Below, in pieces: positions 26,398-35,961 of a stretch of DNA of 64,000 nucleotides. Position 1 is the first letter of the stretch, and every line of letters begins with the position of its first letter. This DNA comes from Pseudosulfitobacter pseudonitzschiae (GTDB lineage: Bacteria > Pseudomonadota > Alphaproteobacteria > Rhodobacterales > Rhodobacteraceae). The stretch is from positions 124,001 through 188,000 of the forward strand of contig NZ_CP022419.1 in the NCBI RefSeq assembly GCF_002222635.1, in the 5' to 3' direction. The notes beneath the pieces were generated by a model that saw nothing but the letters and a program-made list of their open reading frames with translations, ran no database searches and was not told the origin of the DNA. Position numbers and translations under genes: made by a program.

Positions 26398-29300
26398 ATG
26401 GCCATGACTCTCGCTGCAGGCTCAATCAGTCGCCCTGTCACCATCTGGCTGGCCATCATATTTTGCGTCTTGGGCGGATTGTGGGGGCTTAGTACCGTTG
26501 GCCGCCTTGAAGACCCGAGCTTTACCCTGAAGACCGCACTGGTCGTCATCCCATATCCTGGTGCGACCGCGGAGGAGGTCGAGGAGCAGGTTTCCGAAGT
26601 TGTTGAGGGGGCGTTGCAGCAGATGAAGCAGCTTGACCGGATCGAGTCTAAATCGATGCCGGGCATGTCTCAGGTTACTGTTGAAATTGAAGATACCTTT
26701 GGACCTGACGAGATGCCGCAGGTCTGGGACGAGATGCGGCGCCGGTTGCGCGACATACGCGGCGAACTCCCCGAAGGTGCGCGCGAACCAGTCATCAACG
26801 ATGATTTCGGTGACGTCTACGGAATGTTCTACGCGGTGACCACCAATGGTTATTCCCCGTCGGAGCAGCGCGAGATTGCACGTTTTCTGCGGCGCGGTTT
26901 GGTTTCTGTCGACGGGGTCGCAAAGGTCGAGATTCAAGGGTTGATTGAGGAGGAGATAACGGTCGCGATCCCATCCTCCCGCCTTTCCAGCCTCGGGCTA
27001 CAACCAAACCAGATTCTGGCCGCCATTTCGGACGAGAACAGGGTATTCGCGAACGGGGAGATCACCGAAGGGCCCGCACGCTTAGGCGTTTCGGTACCGC
27101 AGGGCTACGCTACGGTCGCCGGCATCGAGGCGCTCCGGCTTGGGGCACCCGGCGAGGTCGGCCAGATCTCCGTTGCCGACATCGCCCGTGTCACACGAAG
27201 TGAGACCGAACAGCCAGGTCAAGTTATTCGTCACAACGGTGAACGCGCCTTTACGTTAGGTATCTCCGCCCTGACAGACCGTAACGTGGTGGAAGTTGGA
27301 AGCGGCGTCGAGGAACGGATGAGCGTCTTGATTGCTCAGCTTCCAAAGGGGGTAGAAGTTGCTCCGATTTATGAACAACACAAGGTCGTGGACGCGGCCG
27401 TTTCGAACTTTCTGGTTGGTCTTGGGCAGTCAGTCGCTATCGTTGTTGGCGCCCTGATGCTCACGATGGGCTGGCGCGCGGGGATCGTTGTGGGCGCGAC
27501 TCTCACCCTGACAGTGCTTGCGACCATTTTTTTCATGTCGGTTTTCGGCATTCCGATGGAGCGCATCAGCCTTGGTGCCCTGATCATCGCGATGGGGATG
27601 CTGGTCGATAACGCAATCGTAATCACCGAAGGCATGGTGATCGGCATGGCTCGGGGCAAGTCCGCTGAAACAGCTGCGTCCGAAACGGAATCCGCAACCT
27701 CGATTCCGCTTCTGGGCGCAACGGTAATCGGAATTATGGCCTTTTCCGGTATCGGGCTATCGCCGGACGCAACCGGCGAGTTCCTTTTCTCGCTCTTCGC
27801 AGTAATCGGCATCTCCTTGCTGCTGAGTTGGATTTTCGCCGTAACAATTACACCCTATCTCGGTGCCCTTTTGTTGCGCGCGCCCAAGACTGTCGCGGAA
27901 GATCCTTACAAGGGTGCTTTTTATGCGGTTTATCGCGGCGTTCTCTGGGGCGCACTTCGGTCTCGCTGGCTCGTTGCCCTAGTGGTCGTTGGTATAACCG
28001 TGGCGTCGCTGATGGCGTTTGGACAGGTCAAGCAGGCTTTTTTCCCGGCCTCGACCACACCACTGTTCTATGTCCAGTATCAATTGCCGCAGGGGACCGA
28101 CATCCGCACCACGGATGAGGACATGAAAAGACTGGAGTCGGTGCTGCGCGAAACCCAAGGTGTCAACGATGTTGCATCTCTTGTCGGTCGCGGTGCAAGC
28201 CGCTTTATGCTGACCTACACTCCCGAACAGGCAAATTCGGGATACGGCCAACTCATCGTCCGGGTTGGGGACGCGGCAGCGATCCCGGCTTTGACCCAGA
28301 GCCTGAGACAATCTCTGCCGTCGCAGTTCCCGAACGCGCTGGTGCGGGTCGAGGAACTCGTCTTTGGTCCGCCATCGGGAGCGGCCGTCGCCGTGCGGTT
28401 CTCGGGGCCGAACCCGATCATTCTTCGTGCGCTGGCGGATGAGGCAATGTTGATTTTCCGGGAGGCGGGAACCATCACCGATCCGCGCACCGATTGGCGC
28501 CAGCGCGAACTTACGATCATTCCGGTCGTTGATGAGGCGCGAATGCGTCTCGCAGGTGCTAGTCGGCAAGCCATAGCTGATACCATTGAATATGGCACCT
28601 CGGGGCTGAGGGTGGGAACCTTGCGGGAAGGCGACACCGAAGTCCCGCTGATTTTGAGACTCCCCGAAAACGAGCGCGATGGGGTCGAAAGGCTTCGCGA
28701 TCTTGAAGTCTGGTCGCAGGGCGGCGGAAAATATGTGCCGATGTCCGGCCTCGTCGAACGATTCGAAACACGGCTTTCCGAAGCCCTGATCCTTCGCCGT
28801 GACCGAGAGCGGACGATATCCGCCCTCGGCGGTGCGCGGGGTGACTTGACCGCAGATGAAGCATTCCGAAGCGTCCGCGACATGATCGAAGCCATCTCGC
28901 TCCCGCCCGGTTACGTTATGGAATGGGGCGGCGAGTTTGAAAGCGCGTCCGATGCGCAAGCGTCACTCGGTAAACAGTTGCCACTGGGGTTCCTCGTGAT
29001 GCTGACAATTTCAATCCTGATGTTTAACAAATTGCGCCAGCCACTGATCCTATGGCTTGTCGTTCCGATGTCGGTCACCGGCATGGTCCTGGGGCTTCTG
29101 TTCACCGGGCTTCCCTTTACGTTCACAGCGCTGCTTGGCTTTCTGTCTTTGTCGGGCATGTTGATGAAAAACGCGATTGTTCTGGTCGAAGAGATTGACG
29201 CTCAGCGCGCCAACGGTGTGGAGAACTACAAGGCTGTAATGGATGGCTCGGTCAGCAGGCTGCGGCCAGTGGTTTTGGCTGCGGGAACCACAATCTTCGG

Positions 29301-29478
29301 CATGTTGCCGCTCTTACCTGACGCCTTTTTCGCTTCGATGGCCGTCACAATCATGGGCGGATTAGCATTTGCCTCGATCCTGACCCTCGTCCTGGTGCCG
29401 GTGCTCTATGCGCTCCTTTTCCGAATTCGCCCGCCCCGGCACGCAAAAGAGATGTATGGCGAAGCATCAACCGCTTAA
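26398..29478 (+). CDS. RND-family efflux pump permease (AcrB-like)
   Basis: A 1026-aa inner-membrane proton-driven pump, the usual AcrB size. TM1 is near residues 11-31 (PVTIWLAIIFCVLGGLWGL), two large periplasmic loops follow TM1 and TM7, and TM4 carries the proton-relay Asp404 in GALIIAMGMLVDNAIVITEG. The late GFLSLSGMLMKNAIVLVEEID repeats the TM4-type helix, as in all RND pumps. It begins 9 bp after the adaptor stop. The substrate is unknown; hydrophobic compounds such as solvents or alkane products would suit the neighbourhood, but this is inference. Confidence 0.92.
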   Translation: MAMTLAAGSISRPVTIWLAIIFCVLGGLWGLSTVGRLEDPSFTLKTALVVIPYPGATAEEVEEQVSEVVEGALQQMKQLDRIESKSMPGMSQVTVEIEDTFGPDEMPQVWDEMRRRLRDIRGELPEGAREPVINDDFGDVYGMFYAVTTNGYSPSEQREIARFLRRGLVSVDGVAKVEIQGLIEEEITVAIPSSRLSSLGLQPNQILAAISDENRVFANGEITEGPARLGVSVPQGYATVAGIEALRLGAPGEVGQISVADIARVTRSETEQPGQVIRHNGERAFTLGISALTDRNVVEVGSGVEERMSVLIAQLPKGVEVAPIYEQHKVVDAAVSNFLVGLGQSVAIVVGALMLTMGWRAGIVVGATLTLTVLATIFFMSVFGIPMERISLGALIIAMGMLVDNAIVITEGMVIGMARGKSAETAASETESATSIPLLGATVIGIMAFSGIGLSPDATGEFLFSLFAVIGISLLLSWIFAVTITPYLGALLLRAPKTVAEDPYKGAFYAVYRGVLWGALRSRWLVALVVVGITVASLMAFGQVKQAFFPASTTPLFYVQYQLPQGTDIRTTDEDMKRLESVLRETQGVNDVASLVGRGASRFMLTYTPEQANSGYGQLIVRVGDAAAIPALTQSLRQSLPSQFPNALVRVEELVFGPPSGAAVAVRFSGPNPIILRALADEAMLIFREAGTITDPRTDWRQRELTIIPVVDEARMRLAGASRQAIADTIEYGTSGLRVGTLREGDTEVPLILRLPENERDGVERLRDLEVWSQGGGKYVPMSGLVERFETRLSEALILRRDRERTISALGGARGDLTADEAFRSVRDMIEAISLPPGYVMEWGGEFESASDAQASLGKQLPLGFLVMLTISILMFNKLRQPLILWLVVPMSVTGMVLGLLFTGLPFTFTALLGFLSLSGMLMKNAIVLVEEIDAQRANGVENYKAVMDGSVSRLRPVVLAAGTTIFGMLPLLPDAFFASMAVTIMGGLAFASILTLVLVPVLYALLFRIRPPRHAKEMYGEASTA

Positions 29479-29567
29479 AATTTGTCATGCACAAGATTTG
29501 TGCGCAGCTTGCCGTGGAGCGGTTGGCAACTTAAGCTGAAATCACCGGGATCGTTCTAAGGAGAGAC

Positions 29568-30179
29568 GTGTTGCGCGAAGAAAAGCTCAGCGATGTCATC
29601 CGTGGAGCGCGCTCGGTTTTTTTCGAACATGGATTAGCGGGCGCACGCGTGGATCAGATCGCTGATGCGGCAGGCGTCTCGAAAGCAACGATGTATGCGC
29701 ATTTTCCCTCCAAGACAGCCCTATTCACCGAAGTCGTATCGAGGGAATGCGACATGCTCGCCGAAGAGCTTGAGACATTGTTGCGGGCACAGGGCCCGAC
29801 GGAGGAAACGTTGCAGTCGTTTAGTGACGCTCTGATCAGTCTTGTTTTCTCGAATGCCTATATTCGGCTTTACCGAATTTGCGTTGCCGAGGCTGGCAGG
29901 TTTCCTGAGATCGGGGAACTCTTCTTCAAAGCCGGACCAGAGCGGGTAAGGCTCATCCTTGCGGGTTACCTGATGGAACGGTGCCAGAGCGGAGATTTGA
30001 TGATCCCGAATCCCGATTTCGCTGCAGATCAGTTTATTCAACTATCCTTTACCAGTATCTTAAATGACCGGTTATTTGGTGTTCAAAAACGCATTTCTAA
30101 ATCCGTGATTTCCGGAAGGGCCAAAAGTGCAACAAGCGCTTTTCTTGCTATCTACACGGCCAAGCCTGGGATGGGCTAA
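29568..30179 (+). CDS. TetR/AcrR-family transcriptional regulator
   Basis: A 203-aa TetR protein with HTH residues ARSVFFEHGLAGARVDQIADAAGVSKATMYAHFPSKTALFTEVV. The C-terminal part has the pattern of the AcrR-like TetR_C group (LYRICVAEAGRFPEIGELFFKAGPERV). The start is GTG at 29568 or, better spaced from AAGGAGA, TTG at 29571. It lies 89 bp after the pump gene and may be a second regulator of it or of something distant. Confidence 0.82.
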   Translation: MLREEKLSDVIRGARSVFFEHGLAGARVDQIADAAGVSKATMYAHFPSKTALFTEVVSRECDMLAEELETLLRAQGPTEETLQSFSDALISLVFSNAYIRLYRICVAEAGRFPEIGELFFKAGPERVRLILAGYLMERCQSGDLMIPNPDFAADQFIQLSFTSILNDRLFGVQKRISKSVISGRAKSATSAFLAIYTAKPGMG

Positions 30180-30531
30180 ATTCATCTGGTGAATGTCGCG
30201 ATCTGCTGGCCTTTGAGACAAGTTGAAAGTCCCCGTTAAAGCATCTGCAAACTAGATCGCTCGAACCGATTGAGATCGCCGTGCGGGCCCAGCGGTAAGC
30301 CAGTTCGGCTCTGTCACCCATGAGTTTGAGCAGGCAGTTGTGGCCCAGATAGGTCAACGGTTTCTGGATCAGTCTTGGCAATTTCTCAGGTCAAATCCTG
30401 TCTGCTGTCAGTTGGCCTTCTAAATGAGAATGTTCTCTCGGTTACCCACGCTTGTTTACGAGGACCTCCGCCAGCAAACCTAACATGTGCGCGCTTATGG
30501 GAATTTGGGTCTCCTTCAAGCAGCTAGCCCA
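30180..30531. other. Spacer without a recognised gene
   Basis: A 77-codon minus-strand frame ends at 30148 (MPRLIQKPLTYLGHNCLL...) but overlaps the TetR gene, has no ribosome site and matches nothing remembered. It is probably not a gene. Confidence 0.4.
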
Positions 30532-30786
30532 CTAACAACCGCTCTTGCTTGACGGTTTTCGAAGCCGCCTGAGAAAAGCAATCACATCGTCAGGTGTTGC
30601 CTCTTTGGCCCTAGTTAACATTTCTGAGCGTATTTTGGGGTCAATGAACGCCGCCGTATCTGGCTCGTTAATCCATAAGATCGACAACTCCGAAGTCTCC
30701 CAAACATAGACCCAACCAACCGTGTGCTTGCCATCGGGTCCAATCAGCCGAGCAATGGGTGATGCTTCTTCGTTAAAATGGGTCAC
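30532..30786 (-). CDS. Hypothetical 84-aa protein
   Basis: A GTG-started frame: MTHFNEEASPIARLIGPDGK, then VGWVYVWETSELSILWINEP, and a charged helical C-terminus ending in KSGC. The composition is protein-like, with Trp-rich strands followed by helix, and an even spread of charged residues. No family is recognised. It stands alone between the efflux genes and the transfer region. Confidence 0.4.
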   Translation of the reverse strand: MTHFNEEASPIARLIGPDGKHTVGWVYVWETSELSILWINEPDTAAFIDPKIRSEMLTRAKEATPDDVIAFLRRLRKPSSKSGC

Positions 30787-31028
30787 TATCTAATTCACTT
30801 TGGACTTGCTGGCCGGATGTCGGGACGCCAGAAAACAACTTGGTTTTGTGGGGTTGAGGGGCTATCTTGGAGCGGCGGCGCGAGAAATTCGTGGGCTAGA
30901 GACCGCCTCAGCTTGAATACTTTTGATCATGAATTCTGAGAGGTACCTCGGCCTTCGTTTGATAAAATGATGTTGTCAAAATTCATGCCCAACCCTCACG
31001 TGCAATTTCCACTTTATACTCTCCTATA

Positions 31029-31352
31029 ATGGCGCTGGACCCCAATTCGGGAAATTATCAGCCGAAGACAATAGTCTACCATACGAATGTAGAATATATT
31101 GCGTGGTTAAATACTCTACATCCGGGCTCTGCCTTAGGCATGAAGCTACGGGTACAACTTGGTCTAAATATTCAGGAGGCGCGCCGATCCAGAGGGTTCA
31201 GCCAAGAAACCCTTGCGCATCGCGCGGACATTGATCGCGGCTATATTGGCAAGATCGAGAACGCAAAGCATGCCGCGTCGATCGATATGGTCGAAGCGAT
31301 TGCGGAGGCATTGGGTATTGAGGCGCAAGAACTTCTTAAGCCTAGAATTTGA
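31029..31352 (+). CDS. XRE-family HTH transcriptional regulator
   Basis: A 107-aa protein whose C-terminal 60 residues form a Cro/CI-type HTH: IQEARRSRGFSQETLAHRAD, then YIGKIENAKHAASIDMVEAIAEALGI. The first 37 residues are unlike the domain and an inner ATG at 31140 (MKLRVQLG) would give a 70-aa protein of a common size. Neither start has a good ribosome site. It may regulate the transfer genes downstream. Confidence 0.75.
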   Translation: MALDPNSGNYQPKTIVYHTNVEYIAWLNTLHPGSALGMKLRVQLGLNIQEARRSRGFSQETLAHRADIDRGYIGKIENAKHAASIDMVEAIAEALGIEAQELLKPRI

Positions 31353-31385
31353 TTGCGCGCCATTTCCACCGCCGGGCGGGCAAGG

Positions 31386-31664
31386 CTAACGTTCAACCAA
31401 CCCCAAGAACCGCCCATATTCTTCGCTGACCTCCCGCGCTTCCTGAAACGCGCGCGCCCGTTCGTCGTCAAGGCAGCGGAAATAGCTCTGAATGTCCTGA
31501 ATGTAAGCCTCAAAGTCGTTCCGGATTAGATCAGCATATTCTTGAGCAGCTTGCGGGTCGTTCGGGACGAAGGGCCGTGGGGGCGCAAGGCAGGTTTCTG
31601 ATAACGCACCACCAGCCAGAAACATGAGATAAACGATAACGAGCACACAGCGATTTCGCTGCAT
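31386..31664 (-). CDS. Small exported protein of unknown function
   Basis: From an inner ATG at 31664 the protein is 92 aa: a signal peptide (MQRNRCVLVIVYLMFLAGGALS) followed by a polar, helical domain with two Cys (TCLAPPRPFVPNDPQAAQEY, YFRCLDDERARAFQEAREVS). The single pair of Cys could form a disulfide in the periplasm. It is divergent from the virB operon. Its position suggests an accessory role in the envelope-spanning transfer machine. Confidence 0.55.
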   Translation of the reverse strand: MQRNRCVLVIVYLMFLAGGALSETCLAPPRPFVPNDPQAAQEYADLIRNDFEAYIQDIQSYFRCLDDERARAFQEAREVSEEYGRFLGLVER

Positions 31665-31835
31665 ACGACTGCGCCAAAACGACCATGTAACCTTGAAAGA
31701 ATCCACTCTGCATGCCTAATGGGTGCGCGACCACAGTACAGCCGCAACGCATAAATATATCTTGCGGACATTTATATACTATCGTATCTCTGGGCTTCAA
31801 GTAGGAATGCCTAGCGTTGCGTCTTTAGAGAAAGC

Positions 31836-32201
31836 GTGAGCCGGGCCATGAACTGGGAAGTCGAAGCACCAAATGTGGTTACGGAGGCGAGATTCCGCGA
31901 ACTCGTGGAAAGCGGCTATAGCGCCGAAATCTTGTGCCAGGAATCTGCGCACAAGAAAGGCCCGAGCTATTACGGGGTCTGGATCCTGCGTGCCGTCTCA
32001 GCCGACGGCGTGGAAAAGCTATTGGTTACGGCCCGGACCCGCACAACGCATAACGACATCAAAATCCGCGAATTCAAAACCATCACTGGCGTCGTGTCGT
32101 TCCTTGTTGGGATCGGCTTCTCACATGCCGATGTCCCGCTCGAAGAGGGCCAGCGGACCGCGCATAAGCTCATTGCGCCGGTCAAAGGCAGCAGCGACTA
32201 G
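31836..32201 (+). CDS. Conserved hypothetical protein, first gene of the virB operon
   Basis: A 121-aa soluble protein, GTG start at 31836 or ATG at 31848 (MNWEVEAPNVVTEARF). It has an alpha/beta look with a basic middle (VTARTRTTHNDIKIREFKTI) and no membrane span. It overlaps the signal peptide of the transglycosylase gene by 29 bp. No family recognised; the position suggests a plasmid-transfer accessory protein. Confidence 0.6.
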   Translation: MSRAMNWEVEAPNVVTEARFRELVESGYSAEILCQESAHKKGPSYYGVWILRAVSADGVEKLLVTARTRTTHNDIKIREFKTITGVVSFLVGIGFSHADVPLEEGQRTAHKLIAPVKGSSD

Positions 32202-32865
32202 CCTTCTTTTCATTTGGCTGCTTGCACCACCTGCGGCAGCCCAAATGGTTCTGGTCATGGAGAGCGACGGATCGCTGACCGCCACGCAATCCCAAAACAG
32301 CTTTGCTCGGAACTACAACGACGGCGTAGGCCGAAGCTCGGCGGCCGATGCGCTCACTATACTTGACGAACCTGATGTTGTCGCAGCAACCGAAGAAATA
32401 CGCATTGCCGCCATCGCGCCGCGTACTCCCCTGCCCCGTGCGGACGTTCTTTCGGCGATTGAGGCCACGGCGCTACGCTACGGCAGCCATACCGGCTTGC
32501 GCCGCGCGGGACTTTCGGTCTCGGACTGGATCGTCCTCTTCCGCGCCAACATCGAAATCGAGAGCGCCTATCGGCAAAGTGCCGTTTCCAGTGCAGGTGC
32601 CATTGGCCTTGGTCAACTTATGCCAGCGACAGCTCGCGACCTCGGTATCGATCCTCGCGACCCCTTGCAGAACCTTGATGGGTCAGCTCGTTACCTCGCG
32701 ATGATGCTGTCGAAATTTGGCGATCCATTGCTCGCCTTGGCCGCCTACAACGCCGGCCCCGATGCCGTGCGCCAATATGGCGGCATTCCCCCTTACCGAG
32801 AAACCCAAAATCATGTGGCCCGCGTCATGGCGGTAGCCGCACGTCTGGAAGGAACAAATCCATGA
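32173..32865 (+). CDS. virB1: VirB1-like lytic transglycosylase
   Basis: A 230-aa periplasmic SLT-fold enzyme that opens peptidoglycan for the transfer channel. The TTG at 32173 gives a complete signal peptide (MRRSKAAATSLLFIWLLAPP, then AAAQ); no ATG does. The catalytic Glu is in RANIEIESAYRQSAVSSAGAIGLGQLMPATA near residue 130, and AAYNAGPDAVRQYGGIPPYRET near 193 is the Goldman-type AYNAG motif. It overlaps virB2 by 4 bp. The upstream gene overlaps by 29 bp, consistent with coupled translation from the weak start. Confidence 0.8.
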   Translation: MRRSKAAATSLLFIWLLAPPAAAQMVLVMESDGSLTATQSQNSFARNYNDGVGRSSAADALTILDEPDVVAATEEIRIAAIAPRTPLPRADVLSAIEATALRYGSHTGLRRAGLSVSDWIVLFRANIEIESAYRQSAVSSAGAIGLGQLMPATARDLGIDPRDPLQNLDGSARYLAMMLSKFGDPLLALAAYNAGPDAVRQYGGIPPYRETQNHVARVMAVAARLEGTNP

Positions 32866-33155
32866 GATTCAGCCCATCTTTCTTCGTCGCCGTCTTGGCA
32901 GCCTTTGTGCTCATGGCAGAGCCTGCCCTTGCGCAAAGCATCGACCTCTCCCCAATTCAAAGTCTGCTACAGGGCATCGTCGATGCGCTGACGGGTCCGC
33001 TCGGCGTCGTCATCGCCACGCTCGCCGTTCTTGGCGTCTTCCTGAGCTGGTTTTTCAACATCATCGATCTGCGCCAAGCGCTTTGGGTGTTGGTTGGCAT
33101 CGCAGGCGTCGCCGCCGCGCCCACAATCGTTGCTGCGGTCTTTGCAGGTGGCTGA
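32862..33155 (+). CDS. virB2: VirB2/TrbC-like pilin
   Basis: A 97-aa prepilin with signal peptide (FFVAVLAAFVLMAEPALAQ), a short polar stretch (SIDLSPIQSLLQGIVDALTG) and two membrane spans separated by FNIIDLRQ. This is the TrbC/VirB2 pattern for the T-pilus subunit. Start ATG overlaps the preceding stop. Confidence 0.85.
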   Translation: MRFSPSFFVAVLAAFVLMAEPALAQSIDLSPIQSLLQGIVDALTGPLGVVIATLAVLGVFLSWFFNIIDLRQALWVLVGIAGVAAAPTIVAAVFAGG

Positions 33156-33426
33156 GCGTTCGCCCCTCTTTCTCGGCCTCGTGCGCCCGCCCAAGCTTCT
33201 GGGCCTGCCCATCATGTATGCGATGGTCTGGCTTTTTGGCTCGGTGCTGCTCTTTGTGTGGATCCAGCACATCGTGATCCTAGCCGTGGCTGCCGTGCTC
33301 TACCCCGTGCTGTGGAAAGCTGCCGATTGGGACCCGCGCTTTATCGACGTGATGATGACGGCGTTGCAAGAAACCCCACCGACGCGAAACAAACAGGTGC
33401 ATGGCGGGGATAGCTATGCCCCGTGA
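33148..33426 (+). CDS. virB3: VirB3-like inner-membrane protein
   Basis: A 92-aa protein from a GTG at 33148, overlapping virB2 by 8 bp. The opening SPLFLGLVRPPKLLGLP is typical of VirB3, followed by a membrane hairpin (YAMVWLFGSVLLFVW, VILAVAAVLYPVLW). VirB3 works with the VirB4 ATPase at the inner membrane. A longer reading from 33094 would run through the virB2 coding region. Confidence 0.85.
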   Translation: MAERSPLFLGLVRPPKLLGLPIMYAMVWLFGSVLLFVWIQHIVILAVAAVLYPVLWKAADWDPRFIDVMMTALQETPPTRNKQVHGGDSYAP

Positions 33427-35779
33427 CGAGGTCCTCGATCCCCGCACTTTGACGCCGGATTGGTATGCCCGCGAGACGCGGCTTGCGCATATGCTGCCCT
33501 ATGTCAGCTTGGTCGGTGACCAAACGGTGCGCACGCGGGTGAACGAACTGTTCCAATGCATCCGCTTGGATGGGGTAAACAGCTACACAACTGATGATGC
33601 CTACCTCGACAAGGTCACGTCCCTGTTTGCCCGTATCGTCGCGCAGCTGGGTCCAGATTTCAGCTATTATGTACATAAGGTCTCAAAAGCGATCGCGCCG
33701 GAGCTTGAACCAGTGCGCGACGAGAGCTTTGCAGGCGAAGTGGATCGCCAGTGGCGCGAGAAACTGGCGACCAGCGGGCTGCGCGACAAGACACTGACTC
33801 TCACAGTCATGCACCGTCCGCCGTCCAAGAGTTTTCTTCCATTTCTCAATCGCAGCGCACCTGAGCGCTTCAAACAAGAAACTCAAAAACGCCTTCGACG
33901 GCTGAACGAGGCCGTGAATGTCTTTGCGACAGGGCTGGCTGATCTCAAACCGCGCGTGCTGTCGGCGAAATCAGGCGAGCTGGTTGGGTTCCTCGGGGCG
34001 CTCAATACGGGCCAAGAACTGCCGCTGTTTCCGGCGAGCATCTACGGCTTCCTGTCGTTCAACGTGGCCAACACCCGCGTGACATTCCTTGAGGATCACT
34101 TTGAGCTTTCAGAAGGCGTCGTAGGCCACCGCTACGGCAAAAGTTTCACCATCGGTGAATACTCCGAGGCCACGTCTTGCACGATGTTCGACATGCTCAA
34201 TCTACCAGTCGACATGATCGTCACTCATTCGTTCACACCGATCAATTCCAACCTCATGGCCGGACGGATCAAGCGCCAGAAACGACAGATGCAGGCGTCA
34301 CAGGATGCTGCTCTCTCGCTCATGGAAGCCCTCGATATCGCCGCCGATGATCTTGAAGCCAAACGCCAAAGTTTTGGTGAACACCACATGGTTGTGACGA
34401 TCTTTTGCGACACGCTTGATGAGCTGCAGACGGTGAGCGCCGAGATCGTCAATGCCGCCGCTGCTGAAGGTGTGAAGATGATCGGCGAGCGGGTCGCAGC
34501 AAAAGCGCATTATCTGAGCCAGCACCCCGGCAATCAGCCCAAGCGCGTGCGCGCGAGTGCCATCACGAACCGAAACTTTGCAGATTTCGCAGCGTTTCAT
34601 CGCACACAGCTCGGCAAAGAAGCGGGTGACGTGCCTTGGGGCAAGGTGATCACCATGCTCCCCACGCCTGAGCAAAGTGCTTATCGGTTTTCTTATCACG
34701 AGCAAGGCAGCCCAGACAAAGAGCCGACCAGCGGACATACCTTAATCATGGGACGGCCCGGATCTGGTAAATCCGTCCTTTCCGCATTTCTCATGACCCA
34801 AGCCCGTCGAGCAGGCGCGCGAATCTTCGTCTTTGATTACCGACTTGGTATGGAGATGGCGGTCCGCGCCAACGGGGGCAGCTATGCGGCTTTGAAGGCT
34901 GGACAAGCCACCGGCCTCAATCCGCTTTGGACGGAAGTTGACAATCGCGGCACGGCTTGGCTGTCAGACTGGCTGGGCACCCTGCTCTACCGCGCAGACA
35001 AGCCACTGACGCCCGTTCAAACCAACCGTATCCAAGAGGTCGTGCGTCAAAACGCCAATGCCACGGATCCAGCGTTGCGTAATTGGAAGGACTTCGCCTC
35101 GCTCTTTGTTTCCACCGATGATGGCGGCGATTTGCACCAGCGACTGCTCGAGTGGACCAGCGATGGCCGCTACGGCTGGATCTTCGGTCAGTCTTTGGAA
35201 GACACCTTTTCTCTCGAAGGTGACGTCGTCGGGTTTGATCTAACGGGTATTCTGGATTCTGAGTCCGAGAAAGAACGGATGGCCGTCTTGAGCTATCTGT
35301 TCCGCCGCGTTGAACGTGAAATCGAAGATCGTCGTCCCACGATCATCGTGATTGATGAAGCCTGGAAAGCCCTCGACAACGCCTATTTCGCAGAACGGCT
35401 TTCGAACTGGCTTGTGACGGCGCGCAAGCAAAACACCGTTGCCGTGATGATGACGCAATATGCGAGCCAGCTGGAACGCACACGTACCGGTAAGACCATT
35501 GTCGAAGCGGTCCCGACACAAATCCTGCTGCCCAACATCCGCGCCCATGCGTCTGACTACCAGATGCTGAACCTCTTCGACAAAGAGCTCGATGTGCTTT
35601 TGAACACCGGCAGCAATTCGCGGTTGGCCCTTATTCGCGACGACCAAGGATCTATCGTGGTCGATGCCGATCTTAGCGCATTAGGTCGTAACCTCACCAT
35701 CCTCGGCGGCATGGAAAAGGGCGAGGCGCTTGTGGGAGCTGACTACCGAGACCGTTCTGACTTCTGGAGACTGACATGA
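33401..35779 (+). CDS. virB4: VirB4 transfer ATPase
   Basis: A 792-aa ATPase of standard length that powers pilus assembly and substrate transfer. Walker A is GRPGSGKS at residues 451-458; Walker B is PTIIVIDEAWKAL near 647; VMMTQYASQLERTRTGKTIVEAVPTQILLPN follows as in CagE/TrbE/VirB families. It overlaps virB3 by 26 bp if the ATG at 33401 is used, or 11 bp from the ATG at 33416. Confidence 0.93.
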   Translation: MAGIAMPRDEVLDPRTLTPDWYARETRLAHMLPYVSLVGDQTVRTRVNELFQCIRLDGVNSYTTDDAYLDKVTSLFARIVAQLGPDFSYYVHKVSKAIAPELEPVRDESFAGEVDRQWREKLATSGLRDKTLTLTVMHRPPSKSFLPFLNRSAPERFKQETQKRLRRLNEAVNVFATGLADLKPRVLSAKSGELVGFLGALNTGQELPLFPASIYGFLSFNVANTRVTFLEDHFELSEGVVGHRYGKSFTIGEYSEATSCTMFDMLNLPVDMIVTHSFTPINSNLMAGRIKRQKRQMQASQDAALSLMEALDIAADDLEAKRQSFGEHHMVVTIFCDTLDELQTVSAEIVNAAAAEGVKMIGERVAAKAHYLSQHPGNQPKRVRASAITNRNFADFAAFHRTQLGKEAGDVPWGKVITMLPTPEQSAYRFSYHEQGSPDKEPTSGHTLIMGRPGSGKSVLSAFLMTQARRAGARIFVFDYRLGMEMAVRANGGSYAALKAGQATGLNPLWTEVDNRGTAWLSDWLGTLLYRADKPLTPVQTNRIQEVVRQNANATDPALRNWKDFASLFVSTDDGGDLHQRLLEWTSDGRYGWIFGQSLEDTFSLEGDVVGFDLTGILDSESEKERMAVLSYLFRRVEREIEDRRPTIIVIDEAWKALDNAYFAERLSNWLVTARKQNTVAVMMTQYASQLERTRTGKTIVEAVPTQILLPNIRAHASDYQMLNLFDKELDVLLNTGSNSRLALIRDDQGSIVVDADLSALGRNLTILGGMEKGEALVGADYRDRSDFWRLT

Positions 35780-35961
35780 CACGCATTTTGATCCTTTTCG
35801 CCGCACTCGGCATGCTCGCCTCCTGTGCCCAGTACCAAAAACCACAGGCGAATTGTTTCACATTCCGCGCTGCTGTCGCCCCGGCCGAGCCGGTCGCTCC
35901 GGTCGCACCAGATTGCATCTTTACCCCTATGAACGGGTCGGAGGGTGACATTGCTGTCTAA
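35776..35961 (+). CDS. Small lipoprotein, VirB7-like
   Basis: A 61-aa protein with a signal and lipobox (ILFAALGMLASC, Cys17), then a Pro/Ala/Val-rich run (APAEPVAPVAPDC). VirB7 is the small lipoprotein that anchors VirB9 in the outer membrane; here the gene lies after virB4 rather than before virB8. Stop and start codons overlap at both ends. The assignment rests on size, lipobox and context. Confidence 0.65.
   Translation: MTRILILFAALGMLASCAQYQKPQANCFTFRAAVAPAEPVAPVAPDCIFTPMNGSEGDIAV

Noticed and set aside
30148-30381. 77-codon minus-strand frame overlapping the second TetR gene
   Set aside because: No ribosome site, overlaps a good gene and its composition is not protein-like.
31873-32172. 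Longer reading of the first transglycosylase
   Set aside because: It would run inside the upstream gene and bury the signal peptide; the TTG at 32173 is the better start.
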